Below, piece after piece: positions 18,118-25,572 of a stretch of DNA of 64,000 nt. Position numbers and translations under genes: made by a program. Every line of letters starts with the position of its first letter. Position 1 is the stretch's first letter. The notes under the pieces were generated by a model, which ran no database searches, was not told the DNA's origin, and saw only the letters and a list, made by a program, of their open reading frames with translations. The stretch spans positions 346,245 to 410,244 of the forward strand of contig CAWFEX010000001.1 in assembly GCA_963814955.1 (NCBI GenBank), in the 5' to 3' direction. This DNA is from DATCJA01 sp963814955 (GTDB lineage Bacteria; Acidobacteriota; Vicinamibacteria; Vicinamibacterales; UBA2999).

Positions 18118-18855
18118 TTACGGGCGCCGCGCCCTACCGAAGGCAACAGCCCGCGACTGACCGAGCTCGTACAGCGCTACCGCGGCCGCGGCGGCGACGT
18201 TGAGCGAATCGACGGCTGACGAGATGGGGATGCGGGCGTGAAACTCGCAGGCCCGCAGGGTTTCTTCCAAAAGTCCCTCGCCTTCGTGACCGAGCGTCAG
18301 GACGACCGGCTTGCCGGAGGTATCGCTGACAACCGACGAGAGTGACGTCGCCGACGGCCCCGGCGTCAACGCGACGGTGGCGAAGCCGCCCCGCCGCAGC
18401 TCGCCAAGCATCTCCGGTAGCGAACCCACGCGGGCGAACGGCATGACGAGCGCCGCGCCCATCGAGGTCCTGATCGCTTTCCGATAGAGAGGATCAGCGC
18501 TGGCATCGTCGAGGACGACCGCATCAGCCGCGAACGCTGCCGCGTTCCGGAAGATCCCGCCGACGTTGTCCGGGTTGCCGACGCGTTCGAGCAGGACGAG
18601 GGTTCGAACGCCGGCCACGATTTCGCGCCACGGCCGTGGCATGGGCCGTTCACCGATGGCCAGGCATCCTCGATGGATGTTGAAGCCGGTGATGTCGTTC
18701 ATGAGCGATGGCGGAACGACATAGACGGGAACATCCGGTCGCGTGCGAAGGACGTCGGCGAGCGCAGCGTACGCGGATTGCGTGAGCATGACCGAACGGG
18801 CCTTGAATCTGTTTCCAGTCAGGAGCCGCCGGACAACCAGGCGACCCTCGGCCAC
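18118..18855 (-). CDS. TrmH/SpoU family RNA methyltransferase
   Basis: A SPOUT-class RNA 2'-O-methyltransferase of the TrmH type. Hallmarks: TLVLLERVGNPDNVGGIFRN (motif 1 with the key Asn and Arg), PVVLTLGHEGEGLLEETLRA (motif 2) and IPISSAVDSLNVAAAAAVAL (motif 3, forming the trefoil knot). The N-terminal RNA-contact region contains FVAEGRLVVRRLLTGN. The coordinates begin at a GTG, but clear homologous sequence (DPADPRLADYRNIPDAELLQ) continues upstream to about 18936 in the same frame without an obvious start codon. The true start is therefore probably further up, next to or within the repeat island at 18938. Confidence 0.85.
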   Translation of the reverse strand: MAEGRLVVRRLLTGNRFKARSVMLTQSAYAALADVLRTRPDVPVYVVPPSLMNDITGFNIHRGCLAIGERPMPRPWREIVAGVRTLVLLERVGNPDNVGGIFRNAAAFAADAVVLDDASADPLYRKAIRTSMGAALVMPFARVGSLPEMLGELRRGGFATVALTPGPSATSLSSVVSDTSGKPVVLTLGHEGEGLLEETLRACEFHARIPISSAVDSLNVAAAAAVALYELGQSRAVAFGRARRP

Positions 18856-18937
18856 GAAGATCCCGCGGCGCTGCAGCAGCTCCGCGTCCGGGATGTTGCG
18901 GTAGTCGGCGAGACGAGGGTCGGCGGGGTCGTTCGAT

Positions 18938-18987
18938 AAGTAAAAAGTGCAAAGTGGAAACTTGGAAAGTAAGTTCAGAAGTGCAAC
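18938..18987. repeat. AAGTGCA-word arm, left side of four-helix-bundle unit
   Basis: On the + strand: AAGTAAA AAGTGCA AAGTGGA AACTTGGA AAGTAAG TTCAG AAGTGCA AC. An inverted copy of the same series is at 19427-19474, directly after the stop of the four-helix-bundle gene. The two arms thus point inward at the gene, and transcripts across it could fold with the gene in the loop. Confidence 0.75.
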
Positions 18988-19054
18988 AAGCTGACTCGCG
19001 GGACACGATTCTAGGCCGAATTCCAGGTGGCCGCCGCCATGCAGTCAGCGTGGC

Positions 19055-19426
19055 GTGCCTCCACGCGACATTCGCGAACGCACACGGCTCTTTGCCCTGG
19101 CGGTACTGGCCTTCTGCAGGCGGCTTCCGAAGACAGACGAAGCACGTGAGGCAGGAAGACAGTTGAGGGAAGCCGCAAACTCGGTGCGATCGAATTACAG
19201 AGCGGCGCGGAAAGGTCGATCACGAGCTGAATTCCAGTCCAAGCTTGGCGTCGCGGCGGAAGAGGCCGACGAATGCGTGGACTGGCTCGAGTACCTACGC
19301 GACGCGCGTATTCGCCACGACGCGGCGCTCATCCAGGAAGCGCACGAGGTCGCCAGCATTCTCGCGGCGTCGCTGAAGACATCGCGCAAGAACTCAGCCC
19401 GATTGAAGAACCTTCCCAACAGCTAG
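19055..19426 (+). CDS. Four-helix-bundle protein (S23/IVP, Avd-like family)
   Basis: A 123-residue protein of the small four-helix-bundle family first known from 23S rRNA intervening sequences (S23/IVP). The same fold is used by Avd of diversity-generating retroelements. Family pattern: RERTRLFALAVLAFCRRLPK (helix 1), AREAGRQLREAANSVRSNYR (helix 2), RSRAEFQSKLGVAAEEADEC (helix 3, with the typical EEADE) and ALIQEAHEVASILAASLKTS (helix 4). GTG at 19055 is the only sensible in-frame start. It lies outside any rRNA here. Its stop is followed within one base by an inverted copy of the island that precedes it. No reverse transcriptase is in the window. Molecular role unknown; Avd relatives bind nucleic acid. 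Confidence 0.85.
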   Translation: MPPRDIRERTRLFALAVLAFCRRLPKTDEAREAGRQLREAANSVRSNYRAARKGRSRAEFQSKLGVAAEEADECVDWLEYLRDARIRHDAALIQEAHEVASILAASLKTSRKNSARLKNLPNS

Positions 19427-19474
19427 TTGTACTTCCCACTTACTTCTTACTTTCCACTTCTAAGTTTGTACTTG
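19427..19474. repeat. AAGTGCA-word arm, right side of four-helix-bundle unit
   Basis: Read on the minus strand: AAGTACA AACTTAG AAGTGGA AAGTAAG AAGTAAG TGGG AAGTACA. This is the inverted partner of 18938-18987. It also contains the stop codon of pheA, whose last codons (KQVQT and TAG) are island words. The island therefore fills the whole space between the four-helix-bundle stop and the pheA frame. Confidence 0.75.
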
Positions 19475-20284
19475 TTTCGCCCGCTCCCACCCCTTATACG
19501 TCCCGAGTACCCTGCTCCACTTCGCAAACTCGCCAAGCTGCGCGAGCGCGCGCGCGCAGGGGAGCTCGTCGCGCCGCGCTTCGATGTCGACGTAGAACAA
19601 ATACTCCCAGGGGCGGCCGCGAATCGGCCGGCTCTCGAGCTTGCTCAGATTGATGTCGCGCAGCGCGAACACGCTGAGCGCCTTGAACAGCGATCCCGGC
19701 GTGCTCGGCAGCGCATAGACGATCGTGGTCTTGTCGGCGTCGGTCGGCTGAGACCCGCCAATGACGAAGAAGCGCGTGATGTTGAACTCGTAGTCCTGCA
19801 CGGCTTCCTGGATCACGTCGAGACCGAACACCTCGGCCGCCCGGCGCGACGCCAGAGCCGCCGCGCCCGTGAGCCGCTGCTCGGCAACCAGCTTGGCCCC
19901 GCCCGCGGTGTCGTACACCGCTTCAACGGTGACGCCGAGCTCCCGCAGATATCGCTCGCACTGCGCCAGTGCCTGCTGGTGCGAGTAGACGATCTTGATG
20001 TCTTCGATCTTCGTTCCCGGCAGCGCCTGCAGACAGTGCACTACGTCCAGCTCGACCTCGCCGGTGATTGGAATCTCGTGATCGACCAGGAGGTCGTAGT
20101 TGCGGTGAATGGTGCCGCCGATTGAGTTCTCCATCGGCACGATTCCGTGCGTCGCCCGTTTGTGGAGCACGGCATGGAAGACGTCGTCGAACGTCTTGCA
20201 GGGCAGTGTTTCCGCGTGAGGCGAGAAGAGGAGCGCTGCCGCTTCGCTGTAAGCCCCTGGTTCGCCTTGATAGGCAATTCTCAT
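19460..20284 (-). CDS. pheA: Prephenate dehydratase
   Basis: A 274-residue monofunctional prephenate dehydratase, which converts prephenate to phenylpyruvate in phenylalanine synthesis. The catalytic domain has IAYQGEPGAYSEAAALLF at the start, GIVPMENSIGGTIHRNYDLL, and the catalytic Thr in NITRFFVIGG. A C-terminal ACT domain (TTIVYALPSTPGSLFKALSV, then LSKLESRPIRGRPWEYLFYV) contains the ESRP motif of phenylalanine feedback sites. Length is typical. The last four residues and the stop codon come from the heptad island at 19427-19474. There is no chorismate mutase domain. Confidence 0.95.
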   Translation of the reverse strand: MRIAYQGEPGAYSEAAALLFSPHAETLPCKTFDDVFHAVLHKRATHGIVPMENSIGGTIHRNYDLLVDHEIPITGEVELDVVHCLQALPGTKIEDIKIVYSHQQALAQCERYLRELGVTVEAVYDTAGGAKLVAEQRLTGAAALASRRAAEVFGLDVIQEAVQDYEFNITRFFVIGGSQPTDADKTTIVYALPSTPGSLFKALSVFALRDINLSKLESRPIRGRPWEYLFYVDIEARRDELPCARALAQLGEFAKWSRVLGTYKGWERAKQVQT

Positions 20285-20329
20285 GACATTTGCGATTGTG
20301 ACAGGTTAACAAGGAAAACTGACCTTCGC

Positions 20330-21184
20330 TCACCCGAAGAACTGTAGCCCGTGCAGGACTGAGGCTACGACCGCGATCACGGACGCAGCGAGGCATGCGA
20401 CGGCAATGACCACGTGGTCGATCCGTTCCGGCTTCAGGGGATCGAGCAGGCGTGCCGCGAGATACCCTCCGCCGAAGCCGCCGGCGTGTGCGTAGTTATC
20501 GATGCCCGCCATGAGAAAGCCCATGAACACGAGCATCAGCACGTAGGTCGACGCATAACTGCGCGCGATGCTGCTGCCGCTGCGGTGGCCGTAATACAGA
20601 ATGGCTCCGATGAGGCCCGCGATCGATGCCGAAGCGCCGACGGTCAGAGAGCCTCCGCGAAGAAAGAGGATGGGAGGAAGGTATTCGCCTGCGAAAGAGC
20701 TCAACGTGAAGCCGGCAATGCCCCCGGCAATGTAGATGATCACCATCCTGCCGGGCCCATACAGGTCGGCAGTGGCGGGCGCGAGCTGACGCACCGCCAT
20801 CATGTTGAAGAGGATGTGGATTACGCCGCCGTGCAGCCATCCGGCGCTCAACACCGTCCACCAGCGTTCCGCGACAAAGACCGGAATGGCGCCACTGGCA
20901 CCGAACAGAAAGAGACTTTGACGGCTGGGAGCCATGAACGAGAACAGGCCGCCCATGCCGATGTTTCCTTGTGAGGCGACGAGCGTCAGGATGAAGAGCA
21001 CGATGCACGTGCCGATGACGAACGGCACGAAGCCCATGTCGTTTCCGAGCGCACGCAGCATGGGCGCGAAGCCCCACAGCCCTGGATTGCGTCGACCGCA
21101 GTGGTAGCAGCGATCGTCGTTCACGCCGACGAGCACGCCGCACGACGTGCAGATCACTGAACCGCTGGTTTGCCGCCTGAACAC
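20330..21184 (-). CDS. Rhomboid family intramembrane serine protease
   Basis: A 284-residue membrane protease. The N-terminus is a cytoplasmic zinc ribbon (CTSCG, then CYHCGRR, residues 14-32), followed by about six or seven membrane helices. Rhomboid marks: GWLHGGVIHILFNMMAVRQL (His and Asn of the oxyanion region), TVGASASIAGLIG with the nucleophile Ser, and the catalytic His in GIDNYAHAGGFGGGYLAARL. Start GTG at 21184. Fusion of a zinc ribbon to rhomboid is known in many bacteria. The gene is divergent from ubiX, with an inverted GGTAGTC island in the gap. Substrate unknown. Confidence 0.92.
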   Translation of the reverse strand: MFRRQTSGSVICTSCGVLVGVNDDRCYHCGRRNPGLWGFAPMLRALGNDMGFVPFVIGTCIVLFILTLVASQGNIGMGGLFSFMAPSRQSLFLFGASGAIPVFVAERWWTVLSAGWLHGGVIHILFNMMAVRQLAPATADLYGPGRMVIIYIAGGIAGFTLSSFAGEYLPPILFLRGGSLTVGASASIAGLIGAILYYGHRSGSSIARSYASTYVLMLVFMGFLMAGIDNYAHAGGFGGGYLAARLLDPLKPERIDHVVIAVACLAASVIAVVASVLHGLQFFG

Positions 21185-21212
21185 CGGTTCGATGGTAGCA
21201 TTCCGAACTAGC

Positions 21213-21308
21213 TGGTAGTCGGTAGGTGGTAGGTGGTAGAAAGCACAACCACTAGTTACGAGGCACGAGCTACCGACTACCGACTACCGACTACCGACTA
21301 CCGACTAC
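21213..21308. repeat. Heptad repeat island, GGTAGTC words, inverted arms
   Basis: Left arm (21213-21240): GGTAGTC GGTAGGT GGTAGGT GGTAGAA. Right arm (about 21270-21308): the complement, ACTACCG words repeated about five times. A 30-nt non-repeat spacer separates them. It fills the divergent gap between the rhomboid and ubiX genes; the ubiX ATG follows after about 10 nt. The same word builds the islands at 4802 and 29187. Confidence 0.85.
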
Positions 21309-21317
21309 GACCTGGTT

Positions 21318-21898
21318 ATGAGACTGATCGTCGGAATCACGGGTGCCACTGGAGTGATCTACGGCGTCCGGCTGCTCGAACGGCTTCGCGAGGCGGCTGT
21401 CGAAACGCATCTCGTGATCAGTCGATGGGGCGCCCGCACGCTGCTTCACGAAACGCCGTATCCCGCGAGCAGGTCGAAGCGCTGGCACATACGGTCTACG
21501 CACCCACCGACATGGGCGCGTCCATTTCGAGCGGCTCGTTCTCGACGGCTGGAATGATCATCGCGCCTTGTAGCGCCAGGACGCTCGGAGCGATCGCGCA
21601 TGGATTTGGCGACAGCCTCATTCACCGCGCCGCCGATGTCGTGCTCAAGGAACGCCGCAAGCTGGTGCTCGTGGTGCGCGAGACGCCGTTGAGCGACATT
21701 CACCTCGAGAACATGCTGAAGCTGTCGCGCATGGGCGCGGTCATCCTGCCGCCGGTGCCTGCCTTCTACAACAACCCCCGCTCGCTCGCCGACATCGTCG
21801 AGCACTCGGTGGCGCGGGTGTTGGATCAGTTTGGAGTGGATGTCCCCGGCGCCGCACGGTGGGCCGGAGAGATGCGGGTGGGAGGAATAACGAATTGA
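21318..21898 (+). CDS. ubiX: Flavin prenyltransferase UbiX (frameshift)
   Basis: About 193 residues. UbiX makes prenylated FMN, the cofactor for UbiD-type decarboxylases. The N-terminus RLIVGITGATGVIYGVRLLE is the flavin-binding start. After a break near 21465 the second frame gives GSFSTAGMIIAPCSARTLGA with the conserved active-site Ser/Cys region, KLVLVVRETPLSDIHLENML and MGAVILPPVPAFYNNPRSL. Adding one T at TATCCCG gives the expected ETPYSREQVEALA. The stop codon (AATTGA) lies within the AATTGACG island. No ubiD is adjacent. Confidence 0.88.
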
Positions 21899-21984
21899 AT
21901 TTACGGATTACGAATTGACGGATTGATTGGGTCAATGAACCAGAACGCAATTCGTCAATTCCTCAATTCGTCAATGTCAATTCC
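21885..21984. repeat. Heptad/octad repeat island, AATTGACG words, inverted arms
   Basis: Left arm words TTACGGA TTACGAA TTGACGGA, right arm (minus strand) words TTGACGAA TTGAGGAA TTGACGAA, separated by about 30 nt of unrelated DNA. The gap lies between two converging genes. The left arm carries the stop codon of ubiX. The right arm encodes the last ten residues or so (GIDIDELRN) and the stop of the coiled-coil gene. Confidence 0.8.
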
Positions 21985-22902
21985 TTCGAGCGTCCGGCGC
22001 GCGTTTTCGAGGGCGCGCTCGGCGTCGGCAACAGCCTGGGCCGCTTCTTCCGCCTCCGAGGCAATGCGATGCGCTTCCTGCCGAGCTTGTTCAGCGGCCG
22101 CGTTTGCTTTTTCCAGCCGGGCAGACAAGTCGTCCTGTTCTTTCTTCGTTTCCTTCGCGTGAGCGGCTGCCTTCTTGAGCGCCGCTTCGGCGCGCTCCGC
22201 GTGCTTTCGGGCCTCAGTGAGCGACCGTTCTGCGCTTTTGAGCGCGGTTGAGGCCGCGGCGCGCTGCGCCTTCCGTTCCGCTTCCTCCTGACGCTTCCGC
22301 TCCTCTGGCGACAGCTTTTCTCGGGCCGCCTTTCGTTCACGCTGAGATACGAATGGAAGCACGCGCCGCTGGTCGTGCTCGCGCGTGCGACCGCCTTCAT
22401 CTGGAACCAGCGCAGCCAGCGCCTCGAAGCCGGGCGCCTGGACGTCGTCTGTGAGACGGCCGGCCGCCGCCGCGGAGGCGCGGCTGCCATAGGTCGCCAA
22501 TGCTTCCAGCGTCGTTGTCACGCGCCGCATCAAGTCGGGTGAAGGCTCGTGGCCTGACTCGCGCAGAAGGGTCGTGGCGCGTTGAATGAGGTCCGACAGC
22601 GCAGCCCGCCTCGCCTCGAGAGGCTCCTGAAGGTCGCCGGTTTTGCCGCGGAGTTGCGATGCCTGGGCGGAGCGAAGTCGATCGCCGGCCGTCATCAGAC
22701 GCTCGAACGAGCTGGAATGCTGCCAGTAGAGCTGGTTGACGACCCAGGCGGACACCGGCGGCTTGGTCAGTGCTTTGACGCGTGCCGCCTCGTCCGCACG
22801 CTCGGCATTCTTGAGCTTCGTGGCCAGCGCGTTGCGCGCCGCCGTGAACTCATTGAGCGGAAGCTGAAATAACGCATCGATTTCGGAGGTCGCAGTCGCC
22901 AT
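21955..22902 (-). CDS. Coiled-coil protein of unknown function
   Basis: A 315-residue cytoplasmic protein. The ATG at 22902 is chosen because ATSEIDALFQLPLNEFTAAR matches the start of related acidobacterial proteins and nothing upstream has sense. Residues about 1-190 are helical with VSAWVVNQLYWQHSSSFERL. Residues about 195-305 form a long Ala/Glu/Lys/Arg-rich coiled coil (EERKRQEEAERKAQRAAAST and onward). There is no transmembrane segment or catalytic motif. The final residues are island-encoded. Family unknown to me beyond recurrent occurrence in the group; a structural or nucleoid role is only a guess. Confidence 0.7.
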   Translation of the reverse strand: MATATSEIDALFQLPLNEFTAARNALATKLKNAERADEAARVKALTKPPVSAWVVNQLYWQHSSSFERLMTAGDRLRSAQASQLRGKTGDLQEPLEARRAALSDLIQRATTLLRESGHEPSPDLMRRVTTTLEALATYGSRASAAAAGRLTDDVQAPGFEALAALVPDEGGRTREHDQRRVLPFVSQRERKAAREKLSPEERKRQEEAERKAQRAAASTALKSAERSLTEARKHAERAEAALKKAAAHAKETKKEQDDLSARLEKANAAAEQARQEAHRIASEAEEAAQAVADAERALENARRTLEGIDIDELRN

Positions 22903-23042
22903 CAGCACGCGGTCGGTCGGTCGAGGTGTCTCAAATTCTAGACGGTTAGCAGCCGCCTGTCGCGAATCGCGAATCAAAATTGCATTGACCTAGTCTGTCA
23001 TACCCCGTCCCTATGCTGGGGGAAGACAGGGAGGACGATCTG

Positions 23043-23384
23043 ATGGCCGCGCAACTTGCGTTATACGAACTTCGGCTTCGGCCCCGGCCTGCTGCACCCC
23101 GGCGGCGGACGCCGGCGGCGCGGACACCAGCGGCGCGGACACCGTTGTGTGCATCGTGCCAGGCGCGCGAAGCCAGGTACGGGTTCAGGTCGGCGGCCGA
23201 CGATCCGATGGTGGAGCGGCCCCGGACGCTGTGTTTCGAATGCTTCCGCGTTGAAATGATCAGGCGCCAGGAATCGGCGCGTGCGGTTCAGGTGCAGCTG
23301 CCCCTCGAACGAACCCTCGAAACCCTGAATCGCCGTCGACGTCATGCGCAAATAGCCGCCCGAAAGGCGTTGGGACTGCGCTGA
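23043..23384 (+). CDS. Small Cys-rich (zinc-binding) protein
   Basis: About 113 residues. An Arg/Pro/Ala-rich segment with a repeated RTPAARTPAA-like unit (about residues 20-37) leads to a four-Cys knuckle, CASCQAREARYGF then LCFECFRVEMIRR, which probably binds zinc. A basic C-terminal helix (TLNRRRRHAQIAARKALGLR) follows. ATG at 23043; an ATG at 23013 would add ten residues. The pattern resembles short acidobacterial proteins with RTLCFECFR. It may bind nucleic acid, by inference from charge and zinc knuckle only. Convergent with the AttH-like gene across a gene-less hairpin island. Confidence 0.6.
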   Translation: MAAQLALYELRLRPRPAAPRRRTPAARTPAARTPLCASCQAREARYGFRSAADDPMVERPRTLCFECFRVEMIRRQESARAVQVQLPLERTLETLNRRRRHAQIAARKALGLR

Positions 23385-23390
23385 AGCCCG

Positions 23391-23489
23391 CAAGTACAAA
23401 GTGCAAACTTTAAAGTGCAAAGTAAGTTCGAAGTACCTCGTGATACTTCCTAACTTACTTTTCACTTTGCACTTTGAAGTTTTTACTTG
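23391..23489. repeat. AAGTGCA-word hairpin island without a gene
   Basis: Left arm on the + strand (23391-23438): AAGTACA AAGTGCA AACTTTA AAGTGCA AAGTAAG TTCG AAGTAC. Right arm read on the minus strand (23489-23446): AAGTAAA AACTTCA AAGTGCA AAGTGAA AAGTAAG TTAGG AAGTAT. Only 7 nt separate them. Word order matches the arms around the four-helix-bundle gene, so this looks like the same unit without cargo. The AttH stop codon (AAGTAA) lies in the right arm. Confidence 0.85.
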
Positions 23490-24889
23490 CCTCTAAACGT
23501 CTCCGCGCTTCCCGGGGCAGCGAAATTGATCGTCTGATCCGCCGCGCGTCCGGTCACGGTGTAGGTGCCGCGGAGCTGGAAGAAATCGAGTGCGTTGGTG
23601 AGCGTGTCGAGGCCTGTGGCGCCGGACGCCGCCGATGCACTGCCTTGTCGGGTCACCATGGATTCGACTTCGAATCGCAACTGCAGGTCGAGGTTGTTCC
23701 CGCTTCCGTTAATCGTGATCGTCAAGGGGCGGCCCCGCGCATCATTTGTTTCAGTAATCGTCACGTCCGTCGTGTAGGCGAGCGGCCCGCCGGGGCCCAC
23801 CACGCCCAGGAAGCCGGGAAGCCGCTCGGGATCGGCGGCCTCCCGCGGGGGAAATATGCGCCCGTATAGGAAGGACAGGTCTCCGTGTTGGACCTGCCCC
23901 CAGCGCCACGACACGCCCTGCCAGAATCCCCAATTGTGGTCGTGATACCCGGCGCCGCCGTCCAGTGAAATGCGTTCGCCGTTTACATCCAGTGTTCCGT
24001 TCAGCGTTCCCGACATGACGGGCACCACATAGCCGGTCAACCATCCGCGTGCGCCCGTGAATTCCGCACGAGGGAAGAGACGGCCTGGCGACGCGTCCAC
24101 TGTGAGATCCCCGACCACGCGACGTCCGTTTGTGCCGCGAAGATCGAGGTGGATGCGGTACTGCATGCCTTCGAGCCGGACGAAGCTGGCGCCAATCGTC
24201 AGATCGGGAGCGGCCAGCGCGGCGCCGTTCGTAATGGGGTGACTCTCGTCGTAGTCCTCGACTCCGTGCCCTCGATCGAGCTGAAGCCGCACGCTTGCGT
24301 CCCTCCGGTCTTCGCCGATCGATGGACCGACGAGGAAGGTGAGATAGAAGCGCGCATTCTGGCCGCGTCCGTTGAAATACAGCCATTCGGCCCACGACCG
24401 CTCCCACGCGGGTGCATCAGGAATGCCGCTGAAGCGGTCGAGGTGCTTGAGTACCTTTTCCGGGGTGTTGTGGGCCCACGCGGTGTCGGCCGGTAGATCG
24501 CGCCACGCTGGGACGGCCGCTGTCTCCCGGTCGCCGATGGCCCGTTCGAGACTTGGAATGCCGCCTCGCGCGCGGACGCGGATGGTCCGGCCGTCGTGCA
24601 GCAGGTACAGCGGTTCGGTATGCGACGGCGACGCCACGCGGATGCGGGAACGGATGTCATCCGCCTGCAGGCCTCCGCTCAGGACGAGCTGCCCCGGAAT
24701 GTAGGGGCCCAGCCGAATCACGACATCGCCGCCGCCGACGAGCGCCGGTGCGCGGGCCTGGTCGAGCACGATTTCGGCGACTCCGAGCAGGATCGCCATC
24801 ACGCCCACGCCCACGCCAAAACCGGCTGCGAGCACCGCGCTTCGCACTGGATGGGCGACGAGCGACCGCACGGCGAGGCGTCCGATCAT
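23483..24889 (-). CDS. AttH/CrtC-like lipocalin-fold component of ABC system
   Basis: A 468-residue protein with one N-terminal membrane anchor (AVLAAGFGVGVGVMAILLGV). The extracytoplasmic part has the CrtC/AttH (hydroxyneurosporene synthase-like, lipocalin) signature: YHDHNWGFWQGVSWRWGQV, and earlier DGRGH-like RGHGVEDYDESHPITNG. It is the last gene of an operon with an ATPase and two permeases, the same composition as AttEFGH of Agrobacterium. Its ATG overlaps the ATPase stop (ATGA). The N-terminus looks like the start of a MacB-type permease, so the protein may be a permease-AttH fusion remnant. The ligand is unknown; the fold suggests a hydrophobic molecule. Confidence 0.75.
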   Translation of the reverse strand: MIGRLAVRSLVAHPVRSAVLAAGFGVGVGVMAILLGVAEIVLDQARAPALVGGGDVVIRLGPYIPGQLVLSGGLQADDIRSRIRVASPSHTEPLYLLHDGRTIRVRARGGIPSLERAIGDRETAAVPAWRDLPADTAWAHNTPEKVLKHLDRFSGIPDAPAWERSWAEWLYFNGRGQNARFYLTFLVGPSIGEDRRDASVRLQLDRGHGVEDYDESHPITNGAALAAPDLTIGASFVRLEGMQYRIHLDLRGTNGRRVVGDLTVDASPGRLFPRAEFTGARGWLTGYVVPVMSGTLNGTLDVNGERISLDGGAGYHDHNWGFWQGVSWRWGQVQHGDLSFLYGRIFPPREAADPERLPGFLGVVGPGGPLAYTTDVTITETNDARGRPLTITINGSGNNLDLQLRFEVESMVTRQGSASAASGATGLDTLTNALDFFQLRGTYTVTGRAADQTINFAAPGSAETFRGK

Positions 24890-25572
24890 TGTGCCGCCTC
24901 GTTGTCGATACGGCCGTCCTTCATCGTGAGCACCCGCTGGGCGCGCTGTGCGAGCACGCCGTCGTGCGTCACGATGATCAGGGCGGTGCCGTCGGCGTTG
25001 ACCCTGTCGAGCAGCGTGGCCACCTGCTCGCCTGTCGCCTGATCGAGCTCTCCGGTTGGCTCGTCGGCCAGCAGCAGTCGCGGCCGGTTCGCCAGTGCCC
25101 GCGCGATGGCCACGCGCTGCATCTCGCCGCCCGAAAGCTGCGACGGCCGGTGATCGGCGCGCGCCGCGAGCCCGACGTATTCGAGCAGCTCGAGACTCCG
25201 CCGCCGCCGTTCCTGCTTCGGGACGCCAGCTTCCGACTGCGGCAGCTCCACGTTCTCAGCAGCCGTGAGCATGGGCAGCAGAAAGAAGCGCTGAAAGACG
25301 AATCCAATGTGCCGGAGCCGGAGGAGGCTGCGCGCGCGATCGTCCAGCGTGGCGACATCGCGGCCGTCGAACTTCAGTGTTCCGGACGAAGGCGCGTCGA
25401 CGCAGCCCAGCATGTGCAGCAGGGTCGATTTCCCGCAGCCCGATGGTCCGCGAATCGCCGTGTGCTCGCCCTGCCTGACCGTGAGCGTGATATCGCGTAC
25501 TGCCACCACCGGCCCCGCAGCCATCGGAAATATCCGACTCACGTTGACGGCGGAGAGAACTACGTCGTTCAC
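24886..25572 (-). CDS. ABC transporter ATPase, MacB/LolD type
   Basis: A 228-residue cytoplasmic ATPase that powers the two permeases upstream. Walker A GPSGCGKST (about residue 37), Q-loop in FVFQRFFLLP, signature LSGGEMQRVAIARAL, Walker B LLLADEPTGELD and the switch VTHD are all present. GTG at 25572 is the start; it overlaps the stop of the preceding permease (GTGA). Sequence type and partners place it with the LolD/MacB/FtsE group, which acts on substrates at the membrane or in the periplasm rather than as a classical importer. Confidence 0.95.
   Translation of the reverse strand: MNDVVLSAVNVSRIFPMAAGPVVAVRDITLTVRQGEHTAIRGPSGCGKSTLLHMLGCVDAPSSGTLKFDGRDVATLDDRARSLLRLRHIGFVFQRFFLLPMLTAAENVELPQSEAGVPKQERRRRSLELLEYVGLAARADHRPSQLSGGEMQRVAIARALANRPRLLLADEPTGELDQATGEQVATLLDRVNADGTALIIVTHDGVLAQRAQRVLTMKDGRIDNEAAQ

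Noticed and set aside
19055..19426. Part of a 23S rRNA gene around the intervening-sequence protein
   Set aside because: Flanks are the TrmH-like and pheA genes; no rRNA sequence is seen on either side.
18938..19474. Complete diversity-generating retroelement
   Set aside because: No reverse transcriptase, template repeat or variable repeat with adenine-specific changes is seen; only the Avd-like fold is shared.
21213..21308. CRISPR array
   Set aside because: Repeat units are 7 nt without spacers, in two inverted arms; no cas gene in the window.
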